Source: CBDAQR01 sp965199055
GTDB taxonomy: Bacteria > Pseudomonadota > Gammaproteobacteria > Pseudomonadales > Halieaceae
Reading direction: 5' to 3'
NCBI GenBank assembly: GCA_965199055.1
Contig: CBDAQR010000003.1
Coordinates: forward strand, 930,001 to 994,000
Length of the DNA stretch: 64,000 bases
Shown here piece by piece: positions 47,924-58,000 of this stretch (position 1 is the stretch's first letter; the number at the start of each line of letters is the position of its first letter). The position numbers and the translations under genes are program-made. The notes below the pieces were generated by a model that worked only from the letters and a program-made list of their open reading frames with translations, searched no databases and was not told the origin of the DNA.

Positions 47924-48994
47924 TCAGGCAGAGGCGAGGCCGGGTATTTCGCAGAACATATCGGCCTCCACTTTCACACTGACCGCCGCGTTGGAATGAG
48001 TGCCGGCACACCAGGATGGCATGACCATGGAGTAGAGCCCGCTGCCACCGGCCTGCAAAATCAGAATCTGCTCGGGGCCAGTGAATGCCATCCGGCGAGA
48101 CGGGTTATCGCCGGCGAACGCCGCCATCAGGTGCTTCACCATCTCAGGCTCAAGGAAGCAGCGCTCATAGAGCCCCTCAGCGATGTCCTGTCGGCTGAGT
48201 CCGGCTTTCTCAAACACCGCGCTGTGTTCCGGGTTTAGTACCACGGTGGCGGCACCACCCGTGAGAATCGCGTTGTTGCTCGGCGCATTCGCCAGCCCCA
48301 TCGCCAGCAAATCGAGCAAAATCTTGTAGCCATTCGGGTCATCGCCGTCGCCCGAGTAGAGCACCGAGTGTGGCGCCTCTGCACCCAGCACGGTCACAAC
48401 GCTGTCATCAGCATCAAATCCCAGGTCCACGTGTAAAGGCGGAAACGGACTATTCTCCTCATCCTCGGCCAAACAATAGGTGAACTTGCCGGGGTGCCCA
48501 AGCAGCGCCATATCAGAACTACCGGGTCGCGCCTTACCGATATTGATCATGGTGAGACGCAGCGCGCGGCCAATGGATGCATTGGCGCGATGACCTGGCC
48601 CCAGCGCGCCCGTACCGGAAGCAATCGGACCACAGCTATGCCGGGCCGGGCCATTTACAATCACCAGTGGCGCGGTGCAATGCGTAGTTGCCTGCATTTC
48701 GGTGAGATCGAACATGGGGTCTATCACCGCCTTAACGGCAGCGACAACAACCGGCATGTAGTCTGGCAGACAACCCGCCATCACCGCTGCTACTGCCACG
48801 TTTTCTATCGTTGCAATCCCGTGGCCAGGTCCCATGGTACCCAGCATCATATCGGCGTCCTGGCCAGATGCCAGCACCATGCGTGTGACGCGCTCTGGCG
48901 TGGGAATAACGACGGGCAGACCGTCGGTGCAGCCGCGACTATGCAAATCCTCTAGCGCCGCCGCCTCATCTGCCGCGCTAAGCAAATCAGTCAT
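47924..48994 (-). CDS. Conserved protein paired with UGSC-family selenoprotein
   Basis: 356 residues. Family of unknown function that I recall seeing beside UGSC genes. Conserved-looking blocks: GCTDGLPVVIPTPERV, QATTHCTAPLVIVNGPARHSCG, ALGPGHRANASIGRALRLTMINIG and LGHPGKFTYCLAEDEENSP. It contains several Cys/His but no known catalytic motif. The start overlaps the end of the selenoprotein gene by 8 bases. It may be the partner subunit or substrate-binding part of a redox enzyme (inference). Ends 1 base from the convergent acylase gene. Confidence 0.72.
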   Translation of the reverse strand: MTDLLSAADEAAALEDLHSRGCTDGLPVVIPTPERVTRMVLASGQDADMMLGTMGPGHGIATIENVAVAAVMAGCLPDYMPVVVAAVKAVIDPMFDLTEMQATTHCTAPLVIVNGPARHSCGPIASGTGALGPGHRANASIGRALRLTMINIGKARPGSSDMALLGHPGKFTYCLAEDEENSPFPPLHVDLGFDADDSVVTVLGAEAPHSVLYSGDGDDPNGYKILLDLLAMGLANAPSNNAILTGGAATVVLNPEHSAVFEKAGLSRQDIAEGLYERCFLEPEMVKHLMAAFAGDNPSRRMAFTGPEQILILQAGGSGLYSMVMPSWCAGTHSNAAVSVKVEADMFCEIPGLASA

Positions 48995-49523
48995 TCGAAC
49001 CCTCTAGCGCGGCTACTATTTGCGGCGCGACGGACTCAGCCACCGCTTGCATGTTCTCTGTGCCGGTACCAGCAACGGGATGGGGAAGCTTGATCCGAGG
49101 GACACCGGGCATGCCCAGCGATTGGGCGACAAAGTCACCCTGGGGCCAGAATTCTTCGGTGACCAAAGCCACCGCAGGAATGCCAAGATTGGCGAGGTTG
49201 ATGCCGTCACGCACGGTGCCGGTAGTGCAAGAGCCTCAGTGCCCGTAGGCAGCAACCACTCCCACACATTCGCCGCCGATCTCTCCCAGCAATTGTTCAC
49301 CAGCGGGGATAGAGGCATTGCCTTTGTTATAGGCGTGAATATCGATGCTGGGGTGCAGTTTCTTGAGCGCGTCGCCCAGCGCATTCAGGAATTCCACGGA
49401 GTCGGGAAAACCATTGGCCAAGAGGCCGATACTCGTCGATTGCTCACCGCTAATAGCCACGGATAAGTCGTAGGGCGTTTCGTCAACGCCGACGCTGGCA
49501 TCTGGATTGTGGTACTCGATCAT
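48987..49523 (-). CDS. UGSC-family selenoprotein (in-frame TGA as selenocysteine)
   Basis: 178 residues if TGA at 49236-49238 is read as Sec96. The sequence around it, AAYGH-U-GSCTTG, is exactly the UGSC motif that names this family (Sec-Gly-Ser-Cys, a U-x-x-C redox pair, Sec96/Cys99). Coding continues in the same frame on both sides with sensible domain sequence (AYNKGNASIPAGEQLLGEIGGECVGVV, then TVRDGINLANLGIPAVALVTEEFWPQG), and there are no other stops. A hairpin with G-rich loop begins 19 bases after TGA. The start overlaps the thioesterase stop by 4 bases and the end overlaps the partner gene by 8. A conventional reading would give two fragments (49236-49523 and 48987-49214), which I consider wrong. 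Confidence 0.88.
49202..49220 (-). promoter_or_regulatory. Candidate bacterial SECIS hairpin
   Basis: After the TGA on the minus strand, CCGT (49213-49216) pairs with ACGG (49204-49207) around the 5-base loop GCGTG (49208-49212), and GG/TC pairs continue after an internal mismatch. The loop starts 23 bases after the TGA and has G as first base, both within the bacterial SECIS pattern. Structure not computed. Confidence 0.5.
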
Positions 49524-50164
49524 ACGTCCTCCGCTGGCGGGTCCTGCAGTTCTGTAGAGCCGATAAACAAACCCTCGGCGCTGGCGGTCACTTCGCCATT
49601 CACCCGAAACTCCGCCTTACACAGTTGCTTACGGCCAGTCATCATTTCGTTGTTCGCCCACAATTCAATAGGCGTGTCCAATGGCGTCTTCTGATGATAG
49701 CGGATTGTGAGCGTTCCGGTGAAACCTGCTGTGCCCTTGATCACATTTGCCATGGACAACAGCTCGTCAAACACCGCCGCGATGATACCGCCGTGCACGC
49801 TGTCTGGCGGACCCGCATAGGTGGGCGGGAACACTGCCTCCCCGCGCACTGCCTCCCCGTCCTTCCACATTCGAATCGGGGGCGCGATAGGGTTGCGTTT
49901 GCCCGTCACCGGGCTATAGGGCATACACGCGGTCAGGTCGTCTTCTTTCCACATTAAGCCGGGAGTATCACTGGCGATGGAGATGACAGACCAGCCTTCG
50001 CCTTCACGAAGATGCGGTGCCAGCACATCCATGGCTTTCTGAATATGCTGGCTGGCCTCAGCCACCACTGTCTGCGGCGCATGGCTACGGCGCAAGTGCT
50101 CTATCAGCCGCGCGGTGTCGTCGCTGAGTTGTTCTAGTAATTCGTTGTGTTGGTCTTCACTCAT
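49520..50164 (-). CDS. PaaI-type hotdog-fold thioesterase
   Basis: 214 residues from the ATG at 50164. The C-terminal hotdog domain has the PaaI-like signature PDSVHGGIIAAVFDELLSMA, with the acidic residue that activates water, then TGTLTIRYHQKTPLDTPI. It hydrolyses acyl-CoA thioesters. N-terminal extension of about 60 residues. Its stop overlaps the selenoprotein start by 4 bases and 7 bases separate it from the VOC gene, so it is part of the same operon. Confidence 0.9.
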   Translation of the reverse strand: MSEDQHNELLEQLSDDTARLIEHLRRSHAPQTVVAEASQHIQKAMDVLAPHLREGEGWSVISIASDTPGLMWKEDDLTACMPYSPVTGKRNPIAPPIRMWKDGEAVRGEAVFPPTYAGPPDSVHGGIIAAVFDELLSMANVIKGTAGFTGTLTIRYHQKTPLDTPIELWANNEMMTGRKQLCKAEFRVNGEVTASAEGLFIGSTELQDPPAEDV

Positions 50165-50171
50165 GCGCGCA

Positions 50172-50693
50172 TCATGACGGCGCGTGTACCTCAATGGAAG
50201 ACGGGGGCGGCGAATATTCCGGCTCCATCGCATCTAGTGCCGCTAAAGCGGCGTCGCGGTCTGCCTGAGTAAACTCCCCTGTCGTCAAACAAAACTCCAC
50301 CACATTGTCATTCGGATCCTTGGTGTACACCGAATGGCACCAGTTGTGGTCTATTTCCAGCACCTGCAAGCCAGCTTCCATCCATTGCTGTTTGCGTTGC
50401 TGCAACTCCTCCATGCTGTGCACATCGAAGGAAATGTGGTTGAACTGGTCCGGCAGGCCCGCGGCTTTGCTAATGTTGGTTTCGAAGCCATCGGTATTGG
50501 GCACATCATGCAATTCCCAAAACGCGATGAACTTGGAATCATCCTCCATACGGTAAAAGAAGTGCTTGGCCCAGCCGCCCTCGGGGACTGGGCCGATCTC
50601 GACTTTTACTAAGTCAAAGCCCAGCACGCCCTCGTAAAAATTGTGCATCGCCTTTATGTCTTTTGTCGCCAATGCCAGATGGTGATAGCCCAT
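50172..50693 (-). CDS. VOC-family glyoxalase/dioxygenase-like protein
   Basis: 173-residue single-module VOC protein: MGYHHLALATKDIKAMHNFYEGVLGFDLV begins the fold, His in YHHLALA and Glu in NVVEFCL are metal ligands. It acts on a small carbonyl, aromatic or CoA substrate; no catalytic specificity is evident. In the operon it sits between the AhpD-like and thioesterase genes. Confidence 0.9.
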   Translation of the reverse strand: MGYHHLALATKDIKAMHNFYEGVLGFDLVKVEIGPVPEGGWAKHFFYRMEDDSKFIAFWELHDVPNTDGFETNISKAAGLPDQFNHISFDVHSMEELQQRKQQWMEAGLQVLEIDHNWCHSVYTKDPNDNVVEFCLTTGEFTQADRDAALAALDAMEPEYSPPPSSIEVHAPS

Positions 50694-50704
50694 AACGAAT
50701 CCCC

Positions 50705-51352
50705 TTATTCTTTGTTCTTATCCGAGTCGACCATGTTCATAACATCCATCGAGCTACCCTCAGGCGCGGCAATCTCCACAATGCGCTCATCCACATCATC
50801 GTACTCCAGTCGCAGCGCTCTACTCATCACAGCGTGCATTTCATACAGCGCGGTGCAATAGGTCAGCTCCAATACTTCTTCGTCAGAGAGGTGCGCCTTG
50901 AGTACGGCAAAGATGGCGTCGGAGACACGCCCTCCTTCAAGCACCAACGCATCGGTATAGGCCAGAACAGCCCGTTCCAACTCATTAAACTGATCGCTGA
51001 CAGCCCAGTGCGCAATCGCCTGTATCTTAGCTTCGTCCATGCCCACCGAGCGACAGGACTTACAGTGCTGGGAATAGACAAACTGCGAGCCGCGGGTGTA
51101 GCCAGCGCGGGTCATGCCAAGTTCACGCAGCTGTGGATCGAGCTTGCGATTCGGATCGCGGTAAAACTGAAATCCTTCTATCGCATGCTTGAGACAGTCT
51201 GGAACCAACGCGAACACCGTCCACCAATTGCCTGGCGTCCCTGTCTCCGTACCGGGCTCCGCCACCGGATCACGATCACCGAACAACATGTCGTACATGA
51301 ACGTCGCTATGGGGTCTACCTCGGCCCGAGGCACCTGTCGTAGTCTTGGCAT
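50705..51352 (-). CDS. AhpD/carboxymuconolactone decarboxylase-family protein
   Basis: 215 residues with the redox CxxC pair Cys97-Cys100 in YSQHCKSC and the neighbouring His, as in AhpD-type alkylhydroperoxidases. The remaining sequence follows the CMD fold (LDPQLRELGMTRAGYTRGSQFVYSQHCKSCRSVGM...LNELERAVLAYTDALV). May reduce peroxides or supply thiols to the selenoprotein (inference). Confidence 0.9.
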   Translation of the reverse strand: MPRLRQVPRAEVDPIATFMYDMLFGDRDPVAEPGTETGTPGNWWTVFALVPDCLKHAIEGFQFYRDPNRKLDPQLRELGMTRAGYTRGSQFVYSQHCKSCRSVGMDEAKIQAIAHWAVSDQFNELERAVLAYTDALVLEGGRVSDAIFAVLKAHLSDEEVLELTYCTALYEMHAVMSRALRLEYDDVDERIVEIAAPEGSSMDVMNMVDSDKNKE

Positions 51353-51375
51353 GTCGAGAACTCCTTATTAACAGT

Positions 51376-51693
51376 CTAGCCGAAGCGGCGATGCGTCCGA
51401 GTTTCTGGCAAGGTCGCCTCCGCCGTCTTCATCACCCAGGCACCGCCAGAGCCGCGCATACCATCGTAAGACAACATAATGCGGTAGCTCATGGTGGTGT
51501 ACAGCAAGATACCCAGCACCAGCCAGCCCGCAAATTCCGCGGACAGTGTCGAGGTGTCACCCAACAGCCAGTATCGGCTCGCTGTATAGATGCCCCAGAT
51601 ACTGAGGTTAACGTAGATGCCCACTACCAGTGACACTGCCAGATGCATCTTCGGTGTGGCAATGAACGGGCGCGCGTAAACAGTCTCAGTCAT
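51376..51693 (-). CDS. Small hypothetical membrane protein
   Basis: 105 residues from ATG at 51693. Two TMs: about 18-36 (LAVSLVVGIYVNLSIWGIY) and about 52-72 (FAGWLVLGILLYTTMSYRIML). No family recognised. It starts 2 bases after the stop of the larger membrane protein, so they are coupled. A membrane partner of the operon. Confidence 0.75.
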   Translation of the reverse strand: MTETVYARPFIATPKMHLAVSLVVGIYVNLSIWGIYTASRYWLLGDTSTLSAEFAGWLVLGILLYTTMSYRIMLSYDGMRGSGGAWVMKTAEATLPETRTHRRFG

Positions 51694-51695
51694 GG

Positions 51696-52229
51696 CTAGA
51701 ACGGCTTTACGATCGCGAGCGTCGGTATGGAAAGAATGATGACAACAATCATGGGGGTCGTGGTGAGCAGAAACCACCAGTGACGGTGCAGCGCTGTTTC
51801 ATAGGCGCCCCAATCCGGGGGGTCACTCTTGTCTCTCAGATAACGCTTGTTACCGCCAAAGTGAGAGATGTAGTAATCGGCGATTTCGATGGGCAGAGCT
51901 ATCGCGACAACAATACTGATTTTGAGCACTAGCCAGCCACTCTCTGGCCCCCAACCGCCGGCGACAAGTAGCAGCAATCCACTGATGAGAACAATCGGAA
52001 ACGCAAAGTGCTCCACAGCAACGCCCTGGTCGAATCGTTCAAAAACCCAATTGCGCATCACTGTAAGCCCAGGATCACAATCGCTGCGCCGCCATGCCCG
52101 CATCACCGGCAACAGCATGTAGGAGAAGCCGAGCAGCACGCTGAACAACCAGAGCATGGAAAAGGGAACATGCACCAACTTGATATACAAGTAATAGGGG
52201 GCAAGCACTCCCTGTAGCGTCTCCAGCAT
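51696..52229 (-). CDS. Polytopic hypothetical membrane protein (CopD/DUF2269-like)
   Basis: 177 residues, four TMs (about 10-40, 75-92, 100-118 and 150-175). Its His residues, including KLVHVP in TM1 and the HRHWW near 145, are reminiscent of heme-binding membrane proteins, but no family can be fixed. First gene after tetR (3-base gap). It may serve as membrane electron-transfer partner of the operon (inference). Confidence 0.72.
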   Translation of the reverse strand: MLETLQGVLAPYYLYIKLVHVPFSMLWLFSVLLGFSYMLLPVMRAWRRSDCDPGLTVMRNWVFERFDQGVAVEHFAFPIVLISGLLLLVAGGWGPESGWLVLKISIVVAIALPIEIADYYISHFGGNKRYLRDKSDPPDWGAYETALHRHWWFLLTTTPMIVVIILSIPTLAIVKPF

Positions 52230-52232
52230 CGT

Positions 52233-52826
52233 TCAGGCACTCCTCTTCGATCTTGGTCGCAGCGCATTCGAAGCGATCCAGTTGCGCAGCAAGCGCTCGA
52301 GGCCTTCGTGAATATCAGCACCCACTGACGGCTCACTCGCGTAATAACCCACGGACGTCGCCAGACTCAACTCGGCGAATTGCCGCGCAGCGGTTTCATC
52401 CATGCCCAGATTGCGAAAGCGCTCTGCCGAGAAATCCAGGATGCGCCGGTCCGCCTGTTTCACAGCCGCCAGTGTTACCCCATCGCCCTCTGCCCAAATG
52501 CGCATCGCGCGATCAATATTGCCGACATTGCGCTCCCTGGCGAGTTCACCCACAGATCGCAGCTGATCTAAATCGCTACCACCAATATCGCGAACCTCCT
52601 CCAGCAAACGCTCGGTAAAATCGGTGGCCCAGCTTTTCGCCATGTCGCGCAGCAGGCCGGCTCGACCATCGAAGTGCCAATAAAAGCTACCCTTCGAGCG
52701 ATTGAGTCGAGCGCACAAACCATCAATCGTCACCCCTTCCAGACCCTTATCGCCGAGCAAGACAAGCGCTTCAGATAGCCAATCATCGCGAGTGGGATTA
52801 CCTGTCTGTACTACCGATTTCGCCAT
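52233..52826 (-). CDS. TetR family regulator of the UGSC operon
   Basis: 197 residues. HTH: TRDDWLSEALVLLGDKGLEGVTIDGLCARLNRSKGSFYWHFDGRAGLLRDMA. It heads the operon that runs through to the selenoprotein and its partner and is divergent from the TonB receptor. A perfect inverted repeat lies between the two genes. Ligand probably the substrate taken up by the receptor. Confidence 0.9.
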   Translation of the reverse strand: MAKSVVQTGNPTRDDWLSEALVLLGDKGLEGVTIDGLCARLNRSKGSFYWHFDGRAGLLRDMAKSWATDFTERLLEEVRDIGGSDLDQLRSVGELARERNVGNIDRAMRIWAEGDGVTLAAVKQADRRILDFSAERFRNLGMDETAARQFAELSLATSVGYYASEPSVGADIHEGLERLLRNWIASNALRPRSKRSA

Positions 52827-52849
52827 AAGCTGGGACAGTGGTTATCTTT

Positions 52850-52864
52850 ACTATACCGTATAGT
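52850..52864. promoter_or_regulatory. TetR operator between tetR and TonB receptor
   Basis: Perfect inverted repeat ACTATAC-C-GTATAGT (52850-52864), between the divergent start codons (52826 and 52934). It overlaps TATAGT-like -10 sequences on both strands, as expected for a shared repressor site. Confidence 0.7.
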
Positions 52865-52933
52865 ATAGTTATGATTCGATCGCTGACAAGCCCTTCCAAA
52901 AAAGTAAAAGCACGACTCCGGGGGATCACGAGT

Positions 52934-55081
52934 ATGGCTAATCCAAAACCTTTGCTGTCGATAGCGCTGATAATCGCAGGCGCTCATACTGCCGCGGCGC
53001 AAGAACCGGTACTGGAAGAAGTGGTGGTCACGGCCCAGAAACGCGCGCAGTCCGCACAGGAGATCCCACTGACCATCAATGTCGTTGATGGGGATATCCT
53101 CCAAAACTTTGCCATCTCTACCACCAACGATCTGGCCGATTCTGTTCCAGGTCTAACGGTTCAAGCCACACCGCAGAATCTTTCAAACATTACCATCCGC
53201 GGTTTAGGCACTGGCGCGGGATCCGAAAGCTTCGACCAGTCGGTCGGTTTGTTTGTAGACGGTATCTACGCTGGCCGCCTGCGGGAATTCTCCACGTCTC
53301 TGTTTGACGTTGAGCGCATCGAGGTCATCAAGGGCACACAAAATTCGCTACTCGGAAAAAACACCAGTCTGGGCGCCATCAGCGTTGTCACGCGCAGACC
53401 CGGCGAAGAAATTGGCGGTTACATACAGACCGATTACGAATTTGAATACGACAGCCTCTACGGCACCGGCGCCATCGACCTGCCCACCGAGTTCGGAAAT
53501 TATCGAGTAGCCGTCAACTGGGTCGACGAAGGCGGTTACGTCGACAACGGATTTACCGGCAACGAGGGCCCGGAGCGCGAACAGACAACGGTCCGTGTAA
53601 CAGCACTGTACGACGTTGGCGAAGACGGCGAACTCACACTTAGCTACCAGTACGACGATCTCAGCATTGACGGTGATACCTTCCAACCGGTCAAGGATGA
53701 CCTCGGAGTGATCGCCAGCATCGATCCACTGGTCGATCTTGATGCGGATAAGGACAAGCGCGCGTGGACCGCGCAAAGTGGCAGTGGAGACGCCGATGAC
53801 GAGCAGGATTCCCACCGGGCGATGATCAACTATGAGCAACGGTTCGGCGAGTTCACGTTCACATCGCTCAGCGGTTATTCAGAGTATGACAATCAAAGAG
53901 TGGTCGACTCGGACTTTCTCATTGTTGAGTATCTGAGCACCGCATACGACACCGATTTTGAGCAATTCACGCAGGAGTTTCGCCTGGCATCACCAGCGAG
54001 CGAGAACCTGGAGTACATCGCAGGCTTGTTCTACTTGAACAGCGAGTTGAACTACGAAGGCCTGACGGATGCGCACTTCCCCCCCACCGTGATTCCACTC
54101 GATGGCAGCTACGTGCGCGGCTATGACCAGGACACCGAGGTGTGGTCAGCTTTCGGTCAGGGTACTTACAGCATCACGAGTGACTGGCGCGTAACCCTCG
54201 GACTTCGGTACACCGACGAGCAGAAAGATGCGAATTGGTCGAACACGATCACACGAATCGGCAACCCACTGTTTCCAGTGTTTATTGAAGAAGTACCGAA
54301 TACTCCGCTTGATCGCGAAGAAGACAATCTCGATGGCTCGATCAATATCCAGTACGAACTCAATGACGACATCATGACCTTTGCCTCCTGGGCCCGCGGT
54401 ACCAAGAGCGGTGGTTTTGCCACCGATGGCGTCGACAGCCCGGAGGACGCCGAGTACGACTCTGAAGAAGCCGAGACCTGGGAGGTCGGTGCCAAAATGA
54501 ATCTACTCAGTGGCGCGGCGCTACTGAATCTGTCTGCCTTTTATACTGATATTGATGACTTTCAGGTGGTCACATTCGTCGGCGATGGCTTCCTTACCGA
54601 AACCATTGCCGCCGAAACCCAGGGCATCGAAGCGGAGGCGCAGTGGGCAGTAACAGCGGATCTGATGCTGGCGGCCAGCGCCACCTACGCCGAAGCGGAA
54701 GAAAAAGACAGTGGCCTGACTTTACCTCAGGCTCCGCAGTGGTCTGCCTCGATGAACGCCAACTACAGCACAGCGCTCGGCGAGTCCGGTTACATACTGG
54801 GTATTCAGGGCCAGCTGAACTGGCGAGACGAGCAGTACAACCAGCGTGGAGAACCAGAGGCGGATGACGACCTGACCTTACTCAACCTTAGAGTCGCCAT
54901 TACCGCTCCCAATGATCAATGGGAGGTTGCCGTTGTCGGCCGCAACCTGCTCGACGACGATACCTCGTTTCTATTCGACTTCCCGGTAGTGACACCTTTG
55001 GTCGTTCCACCCGGCACCACCAAATTCGGCAGCCTAAATCGCCCTCGCACCATTGCCTTGCAGGCGCGTTACAACTTCTAG
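52934..55081 (+). CDS. TonB-dependent receptor
   Basis: 715 residues from the ATG at 52934. Signal peptide ends near AAAQE; plug domain EEVVVTAQKRAQSAQEIPLTINVVDG is typical of the VVVTAQKR-type receptors of Sphingomonas/OM60-type bacteria for oligosaccharides, lipids or aromatic substrates, and the barrel ends in ALQARYNF. No TonB box regulator pair. It is divergent from the TetR operon and shares its operator, so it likely imports the substrate of that operon. The stop overlaps the RND pump stop on the other strand. Confidence 0.93.
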   Translation: MANPKPLLSIALIIAGAHTAAAQEPVLEEVVVTAQKRAQSAQEIPLTINVVDGDILQNFAISTTNDLADSVPGLTVQATPQNLSNITIRGLGTGAGSESFDQSVGLFVDGIYAGRLREFSTSLFDVERIEVIKGTQNSLLGKNTSLGAISVVTRRPGEEIGGYIQTDYEFEYDSLYGTGAIDLPTEFGNYRVAVNWVDEGGYVDNGFTGNEGPEREQTTVRVTALYDVGEDGELTLSYQYDDLSIDGDTFQPVKDDLGVIASIDPLVDLDADKDKRAWTAQSGSGDADDEQDSHRAMINYEQRFGEFTFTSLSGYSEYDNQRVVDSDFLIVEYLSTAYDTDFEQFTQEFRLASPASENLEYIAGLFYLNSELNYEGLTDAHFPPTVIPLDGSYVRGYDQDTEVWSAFGQGTYSITSDWRVTLGLRYTDEQKDANWSNTITRIGNPLFPVFIEEVPNTPLDREEDNLDGSINIQYELNDDIMTFASWARGTKSGGFATDGVDSPEDAEYDSEEAETWEVGAKMNLLSGAALLNLSAFYTDIDDFQVVTFVGDGFLTETIAAETQGIEAEAQWAVTADLMLAASATYAEAEEKDSGLTLPQAPQWSASMNANYSTALGESGYILGIQGQLNWRDEQYNQRGEPEADDDLTLLNLRVAITAPNDQWEVAVVGRNLLDDDTSFLFDFPVVTPLVVPPGTTKFGSLNRPRTIALQARYNF

Positions 55082-58000
55082 GTGGATTCTGCCGGAGAGC
55101 CTGACTTGACTGCCCGGGAGCCAATCACGAGCCAGCGGTCCATAAGCGAGTAGGCAACCGGCACGACGATCAGAGTCAACAAGGTTGAGCTAACCACCCC
55201 ACCAATCACTGCAACAGCCAGCGGCCCATACTGCCCGGCACCTTCACCGACACCGATAGCTGCCGGCAACATGGCCAGCACAATCGTCAACGACGTCATT
55301 AGCACGGGGCGCATTCTGCGCGGGCAGGCTGCCATGATCGCAGCCGTAGTATCCATTCCGTCGGCGCGGTAGCGGTTGACCAAGTCGACCAATAGTATCG
55401 AGTTCTTGGAGACCAAGCCCACCAACAAGACCAGACCGATCATCGAGTAAATATTGAGGGTATGACCCACAATCCACAGCGCTACAACCCCACCCACAAT
55501 GGCCAGCGGCTGGGCCAACATAACCAGCAACGGCTGCAAGAACGAATTGAACTGACTGGCAAGCACCATGTATACCAGCATCAAGCCGGTAACAAACACA
55601 AACAACATCGCAGTGACCGACTTGCCCAACTCCTCCGCCTGCCCTGCCAGCGCCACCTGGTAACCCGGCGGTAGAATTTCTTCGCCCAGGCTTTGGAATA
55701 TCGCCACAGCCTCGCCCAGATCGACCAGCGGGGTCGCTGTATAGGCTGCGCCGAACGCGCGATCGCGCCGCTCTACCGAGGCCGGGCCCAAAGATTCCTG
55801 TACCGAAACAACAGCCCCCAGCGGGATGAGTTCGCCCTGCGGACCCTGCAGATACACGTTCTCCAGATCACGTGCCGACTGCATCCGGTCGCGTCGCGCC
55901 GCCAGGCGGATGTCATAGCGCTCGCCATCACCCGGCAGTGCGTTGTACTTGGCAATATCCGCACCACCAGCGAGGACGCGCACGGTATCACCAATCTGTT
56001 GCGTGCTAATACCCAGCGCCTGGGCGCGATTACGGTCGATATCGAAGTACAACTGCGGTCGATCCATTTTCAGATCCATCCGCACATCACCCATTTGTGG
56101 ATAATCCTGCAATCGTTGCTCCATCTCCGCCGCCAGCGCAGCCACCTGGTATAGATCGGGGCCAGTGACATAGGCATCGAAGGGCTCACCACTTTGCCCA
56201 CCGAACATCGGGTAGCTGCTGAGATAGCTGTCGATACCAACAACATTCCTGGAGGCTCGTCGCACCTCGTCCATAATTTCGAACTGAGACCGATCGCGCT
56301 CGCTCTTCGGTAAAAGTATGACGTTGATATTCGCCTCATTCACCTCACTATCCTGGCTGGCGCCAATAGTACTGAGAATCCCGGCAACTTCAGGGGCATC
56401 TCCCAGGACTCTCTCCAGTTCTTCGATCTTACCTTCCATGTAGTCTATCGACGTCCCCAGTGGTGCTTTGAGATTGATGATGAAGCGCGACTCATCATCC
56501 TCGGGGAAAAACTCGCTGCCCAATTGGCCCATAAACCAGCCCGTCGACCAGACCAAAAGCCCGGTGACCAGTAGAACGGCGACGCGATAGTTCAGACTGC
56601 GCGACAACAACATTCGATAGACGTTTTCCAGGCTATCGTGCATGCGCGTGATCCAGGCGACCAGCCCTCGCGGCTCACTTTCATCGTGTCGAAGAAAACG
56701 GGCGCACAACGCCGGCGTCAGCGTGAGTGATACGAACAGGGAGGCGATCACCCCTACGGTCACCACCACGGCGAACGAACGCATGAACACGCCGATCATG
56801 CCATCCATGAAAATCACCATGGCAAAGATACAAACCAATGTCATAGATGCAGCCATGACAGCAAAGACCACCTCGCCCGTTCCTTGCATTGCCGCCCGAT
56901 CGTGATCTCTCTCTCCGCCTTCCAAATGCCGGTGAACATTCTCCAACACAACAATCGCATCATCGACCACCACACCGATCAACAACAGCAACCCACTCAA
57001 GGTCATGATATTGAAGGTGTAATTACCGAAGTACATCACCACCACAGCACCGGCGAGCGACACCGGTATTGCCGTGGTAATAATCAGCGTTGCAGGCATA
57101 TTCAAGAGGAACAGCCACACGACAAAGCCTGCCAGCAGCGTGCCCTCAACGATGTGATTCATCAATGCATCGGCGGTACCGGCGATAATGCCCGCTTCAT
57201 CTTTGACTACCCTCAATCGAACTCCATCCGGCAAGGTAGGCTCAATCACCTCAGCCAGGCGTCTTTTAACCTCTTCGACGATTTGCACCGTATTGGCATT
57301 ACGCACTTTGCGAACAGCGATCGCCAGCGCCTCCTCTCCGTCGAAGCGCGCAAGACTGCGTTTGTCATCCAAACCATCGCTGATAGCGGCAATGTCACCC
57401 AACTTAACCGGCACCTGGTCACGCCAGAGCACGACCAGCTCCTCCAGTTCGCGGGTGCTGTGATACTCAAGATCCAGGTGCAGCAGTTTCTCCAGACTGC
57501 CGCCTACCAGGTATCCGCCCGGCAGTTGTACATGCTCGCGAGAGAATGCCTCGATAACATCCTGGGCTGTGATGGCCAGCCCCGACATACGTTGTAGATC
57601 CAGGTCTACCCGAATCTTGCGCTCGCGACCGCCGCCGACGCTCACGCTGCCCACGCCGCTGATGTTCTCCAGTTGTCGTTTGATCCGGGTCCGTGCGAGC
57701 TGACTCAGCTCACCAAGCGGACGATCGCCTTTCAATACCAACCAGATAACCGGCTCGGCATTCATATCCATCTTCGCCACGACCGGCGTTTCCACCTCAC
57801 GCGGCAGATCGTTGACCACCTGGTTCACCTTCGCCTGCACTTCGTTAAAGGCGACATCCGGGTCCTTGAGCACGGTGAATTCAACCCAGACCTCAGACAC
57901 CCCCGGACTGGAGACGGACTGGATATGTTCGATACCGGCGATAGAGTTAACGGAGGATTCGATCACCGAGCTCACACTGGCATCCATAACCTCCGGGCTT

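Noticed and set aside
49236..49238. TGA in the UGSC gene as a real stop or a nonsense mutation
   Set aside because: The flanking GSC, the continuous frame, the tight overlaps with both neighbouring genes and the hairpin after it argue for selenocysteine.
51376..52229. Naming the two membrane proteins as CopD or cytochrome b subunits
   Set aside because: The histidine pattern is suggestive only; without conserved paired heme ligands a function is not assigned.
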